The position numbers and the translations under genes are program-made. 64,000 nt of DNA from M3007 sp040397785 (lineage in GTDB: Bacteria; Bacteroidota; Bacteroidia; Chitinophagales; Saprospiraceae), in NCBI GenBank assembly GCA_040397785.1, contig JBBAVI010000015.1, positions 1 to 64,000 on the forward strand, written 5' to 3'. Below, piece by piece: positions 15,637 to 24,813 of this stretch. The notes beneath the pieces were generated by a model. That model was given only the letters and a program-made list of their open reading frames with translations, did no database searches and was not told the DNA's origin. Each line of letters opens with the position of its first letter. The stretch's first letter is position 1.

Positions 15637-18135
15637 ATGAACGAAGCTAATAAAGACGCATCCAGCAACAACGCCAACCGCGCACGCCCTACCCGCAACA
15701 GTGGTACCGGTGATCAATTGTCGAATTACGTATTCGGCAAGGTGCAACCCCAGGCGCTGCCGCTCGAAGAAGCCGTGCTAGGCGCACTCATGCTCGACCG
15801 GGAAGCGCTGCCCATCGTGATGGACATCCTGCGCGCCGAAAGTTTTTACCTCGAATCGCACCAACTAATCTATCGCGCAGTCATTAAACTGTTCGAACGC
15901 TCCAATCCGGTCGACTTGCTCACCGTGACGGAAGAATTGCGCAAAAGCGGCGAACTCGACAAAATTGGAGGCGGTTATTACCTGGTGGAACTGACCAACC
16001 GCGTGGCTTCTTCCGCCAACATCGAATACCACGCCCGTATCATCGCGCAAAAACAAATTCAGCGCGCACTCATTTCCGTAAGCACCCGCACCATTAAAGA
16101 TGCTTATGAAGATACCACCGACGTGTTCGACCTGCTCGATGAGGCAGAAAAAGGCCTGTTTGCCATCACTCAAAACAACCTGAGCAAATCCTTCGAAAGC
16201 ATGGGAACGCTCTCTGGTAAGGTGCTCAAACAAATCGAAGAACTCTCCGGCAAGGTAGATGGCCTTACCGGCGTTCCCACCGGCTTCACGGACCTCGACC
16301 GACTGACCTCCGGCTGGCAACCTTCCGACTTGATCATCCTTGCCGCACGCCCAGGTATGGGTAAATGCCTCGGAAAAGGCACCCGCGTACTCCTACATAA
16401 TGGAACAACCCAAAAGGTGGAAAATATCCGAACCGGCGATCTGCTCATGGGCGATGATTCCCGGCCCCGTACCGTACTTTCCGTTGCCCAAGGTATGGAA
16501 CCCATGTATTGGATCCGCCAGGAAAATGGAATCGACTACCGTGTGAATGAAAGCCATATCCTTTGCCTGTTGCAATTGGATGGAAATCAGCAAGAATCTG
16601 CTCCTAAGGTGCTGGAAATCAGCGTAAAAGACTACCTCGCGCTATCAACACAGGCACAATCAACGCTCTACGGATACAAAGCAGCCATTGAACTGGACGC
16701 CCAGCCTTTGCGCTGTGATCCATATCTGTTGGGATTGTTTGTTGGCGGCAATTTGTTTGAATTCAATTCAGGTGCGAACCAAGCCGCGCTTGGCGCAAAG
16801 GCACACCAGGATCGCGTCGCCCAAAAAAGCGCAAAAGCATCCAAACGCCACCCAGGCCATGCCGCCGCCCAGATGCAGGAAATCCCTACGACCTCCACTT
16901 TTCACGAAAATGGCATTCCCGCACAATACCTGCTTAATTCCCGAAAAAACCGACTGTCACTGCTGGCCGGATTGATTGATGCTTATCCAGCGGGAAATAC
17001 TCCAAGCGCCTGCCAAATGGTGCTCAAAAATACTTCGGCGCTCACGCAAATTAAATGGCTCTGCAACTCCCTTGGTTTTCAGGTAAAGGTGCAAGCGGAA
17101 AATATTCCAAGCCCTTACCCGGGTTTTACTAAATTAGCCTATCTACTGCGTATTGAAGGTGCTTTGAATGAAATTCCGGTAAAAACCAGTGTTTTGTCCA
17201 AATCAGCGGCAACTACGCCCTTACTGGAAAGTACCATTCGCATCGAACCAGATGGTATAGACACCTATTATGGCTTCGAAATTGATGGGAATGGCCGTTT
17301 TTTACTCGAAGACCTTACGGTAACGCACAATACTTCGCTGATCCTGGCCATGGCGCTCAATGCCGCCAAAGATTTTAATAAAGGGGTAGCCTTGTTTTCT
17401 TTGGAAATGGCCAATACCCAGCTGGTATCCCGCCTGATTTCTATGGAGGCCGAAATTCCAGGCTCTAAAATGCGGAGTGGCAAACTGGAAGACTATGAAT
17501 GGCAGCAATTACAAAGCACCGTTGAAAAACTCAGCCAAATACCGGTTTTCATCGATGATACGCCGGGTATCAACATCTTTGAACTGCGTGCCAAATGCCG
17601 CCGTTTGAAAATGCAGCATGACATTCAATTGATTATCATTGACTACTTGCAGTTAATGACGGGTGCCTCCGAAAACAACCGAAACGCCAACCGGGAGCAG
17701 GAAATTGCGGGGATTTCGCGCGCGCTCAAGGGCATGGCTAAAGAATTGAGTGTGCCTGTGATTGCATTGTCACAGTTGAGTCGCGCGGTAGAGGTGCGTG
17801 GTGGTGCCAAACGTCCGCAATTGAGTGACTTGCGCGAATCGGGTTCCATCGAACAGGATGCAGATATTGTCGGTTTTATTTATCGTCCGGAGTATTATGG
17901 TATCCTGGAAGATGAAACAGGACAAAGCCTGAAGGGCATTGCCGAGGTAATCATTGCCAAACACCGTCACGGCGCGCTCGATTCGGTGAAATTGAAATTT
18001 ACCGACACCTTTGCCAAATTCGGCAACCTCGATGACCCGTCCTTTGCCGGGCTGGCCGATCCGCTTACCGGACCGTTTCAGCCGAGTGTTATTACCCGGC
18101 AATCGCGCATGAACGATGAAGATATTCCATTTTAG
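15637..18135 (+). CDS. dnaB: Replicative DNA helicase DnaB with an intein in the P-loop
   Basis: An 832-residue precursor that should splice to a 510-residue DnaB, the hexameric helicase at replication forks. The N-terminal domain is at ~30-135 (LPLEEAVLGALMLDREAL), a linker follows, and the RecA-type motor starts near 205 (GVPTGFTDLDRLTSGWQPSDLI). The Walker A sequence ARPGMGK is cut after Lys243 by a 322-residue intein and resumes with Thr566 (TSLILAMALNAA). Downstream motifs are intact: ALFSLEM, IIIDYLQLM, VIALSQLSR, LRESGSIEQDAD. Without splicing the ATP site is broken, so splicing is required for function. A TAGTTTTG element at 15599-15606 resembles a -7 box, and DnaA boxes lie just upstream. 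A hairpin at 18144-18193 follows the stop. Confidence 0.97.
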   Translation: MNEANKDASSNNANRARPTRNSGTGDQLSNYVFGKVQPQALPLEEAVLGALMLDREALPIVMDILRAESFYLESHQLIYRAVIKLFERSNPVDLLTVTEELRKSGELDKIGGGYYLVELTNRVASSANIEYHARIIAQKQIQRALISVSTRTIKDAYEDTTDVFDLLDEAEKGLFAITQNNLSKSFESMGTLSGKVLKQIEELSGKVDGLTGVPTGFTDLDRLTSGWQPSDLIILAARPGMGKCLGKGTRVLLHNGTTQKVENIRTGDLLMGDDSRPRTVLSVAQGMEPMYWIRQENGIDYRVNESHILCLLQLDGNQQESAPKVLEISVKDYLALSTQAQSTLYGYKAAIELDAQPLRCDPYLLGLFVGGNLFEFNSGANQAALGAKAHQDRVAQKSAKASKRHPGHAAAQMQEIPTTSTFHENGIPAQYLLNSRKNRLSLLAGLIDAYPAGNTPSACQMVLKNTSALTQIKWLCNSLGFQVKVQAENIPSPYPGFTKLAYLLRIEGALNEIPVKTSVLSKSAATTPLLESTIRIEPDGIDTYYGFEIDGNGRFLLEDLTVTHNTSLILAMALNAAKDFNKGVALFSLEMANTQLVSRLISMEAEIPGSKMRSGKLEDYEWQQLQSTVEKLSQIPVFIDDTPGINIFELRAKCRRLKMQHDIQLIIIDYLQLMTGASENNRNANREQEIAGISRALKGMAKELSVPVIALSQLSRAVEVRGGAKRPQLSDLRESGSIEQDADIVGFIYRPEYYGILEDETGQSLKGIAEVIIAKHRHGALDSVKLKFTDTFAKFGNLDDPSFAGLADPLTGPFQPSVITRQSRMNDEDIPF
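16366..17331 (+). other. Intein inside dnaB, with decayed LAGLIDADG endonuclease
   Basis: 322 codons between Lys and Thr of the DnaB Walker A motif. Splicing block A begins CLGKGTRVLLHNGTTQ with Cys1; block B is YRVNESHILCL with the conserved His; block F is DTYYGFEIDGNGRFLLEDL; block G ends TVTHN with penultimate His and terminal Asn; the +1 residue is Thr. All splicing residues are therefore present. Between blocks B and F, YLLGLFVGGN and LLAGLIDAYP resemble the two LAGLIDADG helices, but the acidic residues at the catalytic ends (usually GDG and DADG) are replaced by GGN and AYP. The intervening section is short and rich in Ala/Gln/Lys. Splicing looks functional, homing does not. Confidence 0.93.
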
Positions 18136-18143
18136 GACAAAAA

Positions 18144-18193
18144 AAAGTTGAATGCAAGGCGACCCAACAAGGGATGGTCTTTCATTCAACTTT
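18144..18193. terminator. Hairpin after dnaB, likely terminator
   Basis: AAAGTTGAATG (18144-18154) pairs with CATTCAACTTT (18183-18193). The loop is 28 bases and the T-tract is weak on the plus strand; on the minus strand the stem runs into TTTTTTTT, so it may serve the tatA direction as well. Confidence 0.5.
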
Positions 18194-18289
18194 AAATGGT
18201 GTTGTAACATACAAAACGACCAATAGATAGAAGCCTAGAGCGCGCGTTTCCACACGGCCTTACCCAAAGTCAAAAATGCCAAGCATTTT

Positions 18290-18511
18290 CTATTTATCGA
18301 TTGGTTTCTTTTCTGCTTCGCGGATGCCTTGGCGAATTTCATCTTCCACTGAATTTTTTGCGTTGTTGAATTCGCGGATGCCGCGACCCAAACCACGCAT
18401 CAATTCTGGAATTTTATTGCCGCCAAACATCAGCAACACAACCAAAAATATCAGCATAAGTTCTGTTGTGCCGATATTGCCGAGGAACAATAACGTAGAT
18501 GTCATAGTCAT
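18290..18511 (-). CDS. tatA: Twin-arginine translocase subunit TatA
   Basis: A 73-residue TatA/E-type subunit that forms the pore of the Tat pathway for folded proteins. The start at 18511 (MTMTSTLLFLGNIG) is chosen because the longer frame adds 43 residues with no family match. The single membrane helix is ELMLIFLVVLLMFG, followed by the hinge FGGNKIPELMRGLGRGIREF and an amphipathic helix, then a charged tail (EKKPIDK). TatC is not in this window. On the minus strand a TAACTTTG element (18587-18594) upstream resembles a -7 box. It is convergent with dnaB. Confidence 0.93.
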   Translation of the reverse strand: MTMTSTLLFLGNIGTTELMLIFLVVLLMFGGNKIPELMRGLGRGIREFNNAKNSVEDEIRQGIREAEKKPIDK

Positions 18512-18761
18512 CAAAAATTTAAATGTTGAAAAGAAGCGCCCCCGAAAGGACTTTATGTAATATCCGGTTGGACAGGAAAACAAGCACAAAGTTACATCAA
18601 AACGAAGGGAAAAGTTACCCTCCGTTGCGAATTTAACCAATTGAAGACAAATTGCTTGTCATTTGCATTTTTATGATAAAACGTTTGCCTCTGTTTAAAC
18701 CCTACCATAGTTGTGTGTGTTTAATAAATTGATTGCACACTTTGCCTCCACCTTGCCCAAT

Positions 18762-19550
18762 ATGCAAATTCAAGCCATTTTAGAAGTCCTCGAAACCATT
18801 GCGCCCCCACAACTTCAAGAATCTTATGATAATGCCGGATTAATTGTTGGCAGCCCAACAGATACTGTAACAGGTGTGCTTTTTTGCCTTGATTCTACGG
18901 AAGCCATCATTGAAGAGGCGGTACAAAAGGGTTGTAATTTGGTGGTAGCGCACCATCCCATCGTTTTTAAAGGCTTGCGTCGTTTGAATGGCACCAACTA
19001 TGTAGAACGCACGGTAATTGCGGCTATTCGACACAAAGTGGCGATTTATGCCATTCATACGAACCTTGACAATGTGCATTTTCGGGGTGTAAATGAAAAA
19101 ATTGCTCAAAAACTTGGGCTACAAGAAACGCGTATCCTCGCGCCTAAAAATGGGTTGCCCGATATTGGTGCAGGACTGATCGGCATGCTTCCGGCCCCAA
19201 TAGAAGAACACGCTTTTTTGATAAATCTAAAAACGGCACTTCAAACCAATTGTGTTCGCCATACCGCCCTGCGCAGTCGGCCCATTCAAAAGGTGGCGGT
19301 CTGCGGCGGTGCCGGGAGTTTTTTGCTGCCAAGCGCTTTGCGGGCAGGTGCTGACATCCTGGTGACGGCCGATTTCAAATACCACGAGTTTTTTGACGCA
19401 GAAGGCCATCTGATTATCGCCGATATTGGGCATTACGAGAGCGAACAGTTTACAATTGAACTTTTATTCGAGCTAATTCATGAAAAATATCCTACCTTTG
19501 CACTCCATTGCACGGAACTAAACACCAATCCGGTACATTACTTGTTGTAA
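18762..19550 (+). CDS. Nif3-like dinuclear metal-centre protein
   Basis: A 262-residue member of the Nif3/YbgI (DUF34) family, hexameric proteins with a two-metal site and uncertain biochemical role (suggested GTP cyclohydrolase-like or metal-chaperone). Metal-site elements: VVAHHPIVFKG (His-His), YAIHTNLDNV (His and Asp), and the C-terminal IADIGHYESEQF (His and Glu). It lacks the ~100-residue insertion of the long Bacteroidota form, so it is the compact version. The start at 18762 (MQIQAILEVLE) fits the family; the upstream ATG would add 17 unrelated residues. The zinc-ribbon gene follows after 71 bases, a pairing often seen in this phylum. Confidence 0.92.
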   Translation: MQIQAILEVLETIAPPQLQESYDNAGLIVGSPTDTVTGVLFCLDSTEAIIEEAVQKGCNLVVAHHPIVFKGLRRLNGTNYVERTVIAAIRHKVAIYAIHTNLDNVHFRGVNEKIAQKLGLQETRILAPKNGLPDIGAGLIGMLPAPIEEHAFLINLKTALQTNCVRHTALRSRPIQKVAVCGGAGSFLLPSALRAGADILVTADFKYHEFFDAEGHLIIADIGHYESEQFTIELLFELIHEKYPTFALHCTELNTNPVHYLL

Positions 19551-19621
19551 TACAAGTAGTTACGTCCAAAAAATGTACCTGGTTTCAAGATACTCAATTC
19601 ATTCAACCATCATATTAAAGA

Positions 19622-20380
19622 ATGGCCGTAGACGCAACCATTGCTGAAAAACTGAAAATGCTGTGGAACTTACAGCAAATTGATTCTCAATTAGATGAGA
19701 TTCAAATCCTCAAAGGCGAATTGCCGATGGAAGTTTCCGATCTGGAAGACGAGGTAGCAGGCCTCGATACCCGGATTAAAAAACTGAAAGCAAACCTGAA
19801 GGAAAGTGAGCAGGAGGTGGCTAAGATGCAATCCCTTGCAAAAGAAGCGGATGCCAATATTAAACGTTACCAAAAGCAACTCGACGAGGTAAAAAACAAC
19901 CGCGAATACGAGGCGCTTTCGAAAGAAATTGAACTGGCAAAATTGGATATCCAGTTGTCCGAAAAGAAAACCCGAGAGGCCAAAGTGTTGCTAGACAGCA
20001 AGAAAGAAAGCCTGGTTATCGCAGAATCAAAGTTTGAAGCGAAGCAAAAAGAATTAGACGCTAAAAAAATTGAGTTGCAGGGCATCATTGAAAAAACGGA
20101 ACAAGAAGAAAACCGGTTGCGTGCCATTAGTACCCAAGCCCGCAACGGGATTGAACAGCGCTTGTTGAATGCTTACGACAAAACCCGCCGGACGTATCGA
20201 AATGGCTTGGCAGTGGTAACGGTAGAGCGCGCATCTTGTGGCGGTTGCTTTAATAATGTGCCCCCGCAGATCCAACTTGAAATTGGCATGCACAAAAAAA
20301 TCATCGCCTGCGAGCATTGCGGCCGCATCCTTGTAGACCAGTCCATCGCAAATCCAGAAAGTTTGGAAGCAGAAGCATAA
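19622..20380 (+). CDS. Coiled-coil protein with C4 zinc ribbon (DUF164 type)
   Basis: A 252-residue cytoplasmic protein: long heptad-rich coiled coil from ~30 to 185 (LKANLKESEQEVAKMQ, RYQKQLDEVKNNREYEALSKEI), then a zinc ribbon with CGGC near 202 and CEHC near 227, ending GRILVDQ. The family is conserved beside Nif3-like genes and has been linked to envelope or flagellar functions in other phyla, but no reaction is established. The KNNREYEALSKEI segment is the family's most conserved part. A strong terminator follows, so Nif3-like and this gene probably form one transcript. Confidence 0.9.
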   Translation: MAVDATIAEKLKMLWNLQQIDSQLDEIQILKGELPMEVSDLEDEVAGLDTRIKKLKANLKESEQEVAKMQSLAKEADANIKRYQKQLDEVKNNREYEALSKEIELAKLDIQLSEKKTREAKVLLDSKKESLVIAESKFEAKQKELDAKKIELQGIIEKTEQEENRLRAISTQARNGIEQRLLNAYDKTRRTYRNGLAVVTVERASCGGCFNNVPPQIQLEIGMHKKIIACEHCGRILVDQSIANPESLEAEA

Positions 20381-20401
20381 TTGCTATTGTTAAATTTTTA
20401 T

Positions 20402-20441
20402 TAAAAGCCCCTCGATTCTTAGCGATTCGAGGGGCTTTTTT
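20402..20441 (+). terminator. Rho-independent terminator
   Basis: AAAAGCCCCTCGA pairs with TCGAGGGGCTTTT, ten-base loop, followed by a T-run. It ends the Nif3-like/zinc-ribbon unit. Confidence 0.93.
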
Positions 20442-20548
20442 GATTAAAAGTCCAGTTGTTGAAAAATTTCGTCGGAAAAAATGTTAATGAAGCTTGCACT
20501 TATCGCAGAACTTCGTTTCTTGCATTGTTTTTTTAATACAACTGTTTC

Positions 20549-21112
20549 ATGATGCCTTTCGCCCCGTATCGGTCAAGTCTCCTTTTTATTGCTTTGGTCT
20601 ACTTTTGCGCGATATCTGACCTATCTGCGCAGACCACCAAACTGACAGTTTACGATAGCCTCGCCCAACTCGAGGCCCGTATCAATCAATCGCCTGATGC
20701 GATTATTGTCGTCAATTTTTGGGCAACCTGGTGCAAGCCATGTGTTGAAGAACTCCCCGTATTCGAAAAGTTACTGGAACAATACGCCGGACAAAATGTC
20801 CAGGTATTGCTCGTTAGCCTTGATTTTAAGTCTAAAATCGAAACTAAATTGCTTCCATTTCTGAAGGAGAACCACCTGAAGTCGGAAGTAATCCTGTTTT
20901 CTGACCAGGCCTTTAACGACTGGATGCCCCGTATTTATAATGATTGGGACGGTGCAATTCCTGCAACTTTTGTTTTTAAAGGCAAAAAACGCGGGTTTAA
21001 ACTCGGCCAATTTTCTGATTATGCTGAAGTTGAAAACTTCGTGCGCGCTTTCGTGCTCGATACCTCAAACCAGGCAAATCCAACGGAGCTCGATTACGGC
21101 ACTGGTAAGTAA
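20549..21112 (+). CDS. Secreted TlpA-like thioredoxin
   Basis: A 187-residue periplasmic thiol-disulfide oxidoreductase. The signal peptide is MMPFAPYRSSLLFIALVYF...LSAQ; the thioredoxin fold has the active site WATWCKPCVEELP (CxxC near residue 68) and the cis-Pro region AIPATFVFKGKKRG. It resembles TlpA/ResA-type proteins that keep cytochrome or envelope cysteines reduced. The DWDGAIPATF segment matches this family. The next gene, 90 bases downstream, encodes another exported thioredoxin-fold protein with a different active site, so the two may act together in envelope redox homeostasis. No membrane electron donor (CcdA/DsbD) is in the window. Confidence 0.9.
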   Translation: MMPFAPYRSSLLFIALVYFCAISDLSAQTTKLTVYDSLAQLEARINQSPDAIIVVNFWATWCKPCVEELPVFEKLLEQYAGQNVQVLLVSLDFKSKIETKLLPFLKENHLKSEVILFSDQAFNDWMPRIYNDWDGAIPATFVFKGKKRGFKLGQFSDYAEVENFVRAFVLDTSNQANPTELDYGTGK

Positions 21113-21202
21113 TTATTACGGATTTACGATTGTTTAATGGGTATATTTTATACGCATTGAATCTCCCTTTGATTTTATATTTTCATTTTTATTCCGCTCG
21201 TC

Positions 21203-21829
21203 ATGAAAACGCTCGCTTTTTCGGTTTTTATTCTATTGGCATGCTGTACTCACAGCGCCTTGCTTTCCCAAACTACCCAGTCCTCGATCCCAAGTACCTA
21301 CGGTGTAGGTGATGCTGCAGAAGACTTTTCGCTCAAGAATGTAGATGGTAAAATGGTTTCACTGATCGACTACAAAGGCTCAAAAGGCGTAATTGTAGTC
21401 TTTACCTGCAACCATTGTCCCTACGCTCAATTGTATGAGCAACGCATCATTGATCTGCACAAAAAATACAAAGATCGCGGATTCCCAGTGCTGGCTGTCA
21501 ACCCTAATAGCCCAGACATTGTGCCGGAAGACTCCTTTGGGGAAATGCAAAATCGCGCCAAGCAAAAAAAGTACCCCTTTGCTTATTTGTTTGACGAAGA
21601 CCAGAAGGTCTACCAACAATTTGGCGCTACTCGAACGCCCCATGTGTTTATGTTGGATGAAAATCTGATCGTACGTTACATTGGCGCAATCGACGACAAC
21701 CCGGAAGCACCAAATTCAATCAAAAATCGATACTTGGAAAACGCCTTGGAAGCCATCTTGATTGGCGGGACACCAAACCCCGATTTTACACGCGCCGTTG
21801 GCTGCACAATAAAAAAGAAGAAAACCTAG
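21203..21829 (+). CDS. Secreted redoxin/peroxiredoxin-like protein
   Basis: A 208-residue exported protein of the AhpC/TSA-redoxin superfamily, starting at MKTLAFSVFILLACC. The mature part shows DFSLKNVDGKMVSLIDYKGSKGVIVVF, then the active site TCNHCPYA (CxxC), AVNPNSPDIVPEDSF, and TPHVFMLDENLIVRYIGAID. This CNHCPY subgroup is common in Bacteroidota and resembles thioredoxin-like rather than true peroxidases. The LLACC in the leader could be a lipobox or part of a standard signal; ambiguous. A single Cys near the C-terminus (AVGCTIKKK) is conserved-looking. It pairs with the TlpA-like gene upstream. Confidence 0.88.
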   Translation: MKTLAFSVFILLACCTHSALLSQTTQSSIPSTYGVGDAAEDFSLKNVDGKMVSLIDYKGSKGVIVVFTCNHCPYAQLYEQRIIDLHKKYKDRGFPVLAVNPNSPDIVPEDSFGEMQNRAKQKKYPFAYLFDEDQKVYQQFGATRTPHVFMLDENLIVRYIGAIDDNPEAPNSIKNRYLENALEAILIGGTPNPDFTRAVGCTIKKKKT

Positions 21830-21907
21830 TCAAAACTGGGCGCATCTTTGGAAGTATTACGCGTAAAAAGTGCGTAATTCGCCTTTCCAAATCAACGTTC
21901 AGAAAGA

Positions 21908-22783
21908 TTGAAAATTGCAGGTTTTACTTTTATCCGCAACGCAGTACATTTTGACTATCCGGTAGCCGAAGCAATAAGATCGGTCTTGCCCCTTTGCGAT
22001 TATTTTGTGGTAGCAGTGGGGCAATCGGACGACGAAACCCTTGCTTTGGTTCACAGCATTGATGATCCTAAAGTGCATATCTTCGAAACAACCTGGGACG
22101 ATTCGCTCCGGGAGGGTGGTCGCGTGCTCGCTGTTGAAACCGATAAAGCATTTCAGGCAATACCCGATGCGTATGATTGGTGCATTTACATTCAGGCTGA
22201 TGAGTGTATCCATGAACAAGATTACGCGGTGATTCGTGAAAACATGGAGCGCTGGCTCAATGACACTGATACCCACGGCTTGTTGTTTAAATACAGGCAC
22301 TTTTATGGTTCCTACGATTTTATCGGCGCCTCCAGAAGATGGTATCGGCGTGAAATCCGAATTATCCGCAATCAAAAGTCAATCAAATCATACCGGGATG
22401 CGCAAGGATTCCGTTGGGACAACAACCATAAACTAAAAGTACGTCTTATTGACGCCCATATTTACCATTATGGCTGGGTTAAAAGCCCGGATGCACAAAA
22501 ACGCAAGTTGCTGAATTTCAATAAGTTGTGGCACTCGGATGATTGGGTGAGTACCCACTTTGATCCTCAAAGTGCTTACGATTACAACGGCACCGAACCT
22601 CTGGCACGTTTCAATGGCACACACCCTGCCGTAATGGTACCCCGCATTGAAAAAATGAATTGGCAGTTCAATACCGACCCTTCCCGGGCGCATTGGTCGT
22701 GGAAAGACCGCGCTACCTGGCTTTGTGAAAAACTCCTCGGCTGGCGTCCAGGCGAGTACCGCAATTACATCTTGCGGAAATAG
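21908..22783 (+). CDS. Family 2-like glycosyltransferase
   Basis: A 291-residue cytoplasmic glycosyltransferase of the GT-A fold. It starts at TTG because the family begins KIAGFTFIRNAVHFDYPV, which needs this codon. The nucleotide-sugar region is DYFVVAVGQSDDETL and the acidic motif is YIQADECIHEQDY (a DxD variant, QADE). A C-terminal helical part includes HIYHYGWVKSPDAQKRK and WHSDDWV. The acceptor and sugar are unknown; lipopolysaccharide or exopolysaccharide decoration is plausible given an O-antigen ligase-like gene 8 kb away, but they are not in one operon. Confidence 0.87.
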   Translation: MKIAGFTFIRNAVHFDYPVAEAIRSVLPLCDYFVVAVGQSDDETLALVHSIDDPKVHIFETTWDDSLREGGRVLAVETDKAFQAIPDAYDWCIYIQADECIHEQDYAVIRENMERWLNDTDTHGLLFKYRHFYGSYDFIGASRRWYRREIRIIRNQKSIKSYRDAQGFRWDNNHKLKVRLIDAHIYHYGWVKSPDAQKRKLLNFNKLWHSDDWVSTHFDPQSAYDYNGTEPLARFNGTHPAVMVPRIEKMNWQFNTDPSRAHWSWKDRATWLCEKLLGWRPGEYRNYILRK

Positions 22784-22798
22784 GTTAGTACCCAATAT

Positions 22799-24733
22799 TT
22801 ACCATACCTCAAATTCGGTACGCCGGTTTTGTGCTCGACCTTCTGTCGAGTCAGGTGTGCTGCTTAAAGGTTTGCTTTCTCCAAATCCTTTATATCGAAG
22901 TCGATCCTGCGCAATGCCTTTGTTAATCAAGTAGTTGTACACAGCCTTCGCGCGTGCTTCCGAAAGTGTCTGATTGGCCGTATCGGTCCCTACATTGTCC
23001 GTATGGCCATTAATTTGAATACGCAACCACGACAGCTGCTGTAACATTCTTACCACATAATCCAGTTCGGCAGCAGATGCTGGTGCCAATTCAGCAGAAC
23101 CGGTTGCAAAAAATACGTTGCGCAGGATAATTGGCGCGCCTTTCACCGGCGTTGCGGCACTATCGGGAATGGGCTGCAAAGCGACCTTCAATAAATAGGG
23201 TTTCTGATAACTTGAAGTATCCGTCAGGTTGAAATTTTCGGAATGAAAAAAGTAACGGTCTTTGTTTACCCGCAAGGCGTATTCGGCACCTGAAGGCAGG
23301 CAAGCCAATGCAGTTCCGTCTTTACGGGTGCTTACTGAAACATAGGTTAATCCGGTTTTTAAATCAATAAAATCGAGTCGCGCCGACAATGGATTGTCAT
23401 TCGACCAATCACGGACCTCCACTTTGGCATAGGTAACTGGTTTGGGACGGGCATATTCGGGTAATTCGAAGGTGTAAATATCAATTTTCTGACTTCCAGG
23501 CCGGTTTGTAGCAAAATAAGCCGTTTTCCCATCCAAACTTACGGTCATCGCTACCTCATCTTTTGAAGTATTGATAGGGTAACCCAAATTGAGCGGCGTT
23601 GACCAGCTACTGTCGGGCTGCAACCGCGTCATATACAAATCCTGGCCGCCCATCCCGGGCAAACTATCCGAACAAAAGTACAAGGTTTGTCCATCCGGGT
23701 GGAAAAAGGGGGTTTGTTCTACACCACCGGTATTCACGGGCATACCTAGATTAACTGGTTTGGTCCACTTTCCATTCGGATTACGGCGGGTAATCCACAA
23801 GTCTTCTTTGCCTTTGCCCCCCGGACGGCGACTGCTAAAAATGATGCTTTTCCCATCGGCGCTGATGCTTGGTTGCGAATCCCAGGCACTGGAATTGATG
23901 GTATTGCTAAATGGAGCAGGTTTGGTCCAGCCATTTGCTTTTTCCTGCGACCAATACAAATCGCAACTACCCTGGGAGCCATCACCGCTGCGGTTGCAAG
24001 CCGTAAAAACCAACCAGGTCCCATCTGGACTGATGGATTCAGCCCCTTCATTGTCGGAGGTATTGACCCCTTCCAGCGGTTCGGCTTTTTGCCAAATACC
24101 CGCTACTTTTTTACTGCGGTAAAAGTTTTCATCGCCCATAAATCCGCTTTCATTGCGGGTAAACAATAAGGTTTCGCCATCCGCTGTTAACGTCGGAAAA
24201 TACTCATCATCAGGCGTATTAATGGCTGACCCGAGCGATTGCGGATTGAAAGGCACCGGATTTTTCACCGCCGCACTGGCAAACAGGGCGCTAGCGAGCA
24301 AACGCCGGGCATCCGCTTTATTTTTAATGTTTTTTGATTTGCTGTTCAAATAATTGCGCAAGTGTTGGGCCGCAGCATCGTATTCATTTAATACCCATTC
24401 AGTTTGGGCGAGGCGAAAAAAAGCCAATGGGGCATACAGGGTGTCTAGGGCGAGCGCATTTTCAAAGCTTTTTTTAGCGCCGGTGTAATTACCAAGGTCG
24501 AGGTGGGTATCGGCCAGGGCCAAATGTGCGTCCATAAACTGCTTATCTTCTTTAATTGCTTTTTCAAAATATCCGAGCGCAATGGCATACTGGCTACGAC
24601 CGGCTTCCGTTTTGCCTTCATTATAGGCGTTTAAGGCCTTTTCTTTGGTGGTTTTTACCGTGGTATAGGTTTGGGCCTGGGCGTATATGCCGGCCAGCAA
24701 CATAAAGGCAAAAAGAAACATAGTAATACGCAT
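22799..24733 (-). CDS. PorE-like protein: TPR, PD40 propeller, regulatory-like domain and OmpA C-terminal domain
   Basis: A 644-residue exported protein. Signal peptide MRITMFLFAFMLLAGIYAQAQ (no clear lipobox). Residues ~35-150 are TPR repeats (YAIALGYFEKAIKEDKQFMDA, YTGAKKSFENALALD); ~165-430 are WD40-like PD40 blades (FPTLTADGETLLFTRNE, QPSISADGKSIIFSSRRPGG, MTVSLDGKTAYFATNRPG); ~440-510 is a beta-sandwich resembling a carboxypeptidase regulatory domain; ~535-644 is an OmpA peptidoglycan-binding domain (INGHTDNVGTDTANQTLSEARAKAV, RRTEFEVW). This is the order of PorE, a type IX secretion component that anchors the machine to peptidoglycan. Many paralogues of this layout exist, so a specific T9SS role is inference. 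Confidence 0.9.
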   Translation of the reverse strand: MRITMFLFAFMLLAGIYAQAQTYTTVKTTKEKALNAYNEGKTEAGRSQYAIALGYFEKAIKEDKQFMDAHLALADTHLDLGNYTGAKKSFENALALDTLYAPLAFFRLAQTEWVLNEYDAAAQHLRNYLNSKSKNIKNKADARRLLASALFASAAVKNPVPFNPQSLGSAINTPDDEYFPTLTADGETLLFTRNESGFMGDENFYRSKKVAGIWQKAEPLEGVNTSDNEGAESISPDGTWLVFTACNRSGDGSQGSCDLYWSQEKANGWTKPAPFSNTINSSAWDSQPSISADGKSIIFSSRRPGGKGKEDLWITRRNPNGKWTKPVNLGMPVNTGGVEQTPFFHPDGQTLYFCSDSLPGMGGQDLYMTRLQPDSSWSTPLNLGYPINTSKDEVAMTVSLDGKTAYFATNRPGSQKIDIYTFELPEYARPKPVTYAKVEVRDWSNDNPLSARLDFIDLKTGLTYVSVSTRKDGTALACLPSGAEYALRVNKDRYFFHSENFNLTDTSSYQKPYLLKVALQPIPDSAATPVKGAPIILRNVFFATGSAELAPASAAELDYVVRMLQQLSWLRIQINGHTDNVGTDTANQTLSEARAKAVYNYLINKGIAQDRLRYKGFGESKPLSSTPDSTEGRAQNRRTEFEVW

Positions 24734-24813
24734 AATGATATTTTTTTGTCAAAAAAACGAAACAAGCCCTTTAACATTGCAGGCTGTTATAGATTTGCCC
24801 TAAATATCTGTAC

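Noticed and set aside
16366..17331. Active homing endonuclease
   Set aside because: The catalytic acidic residues of both LAGLIDADG helices are replaced.
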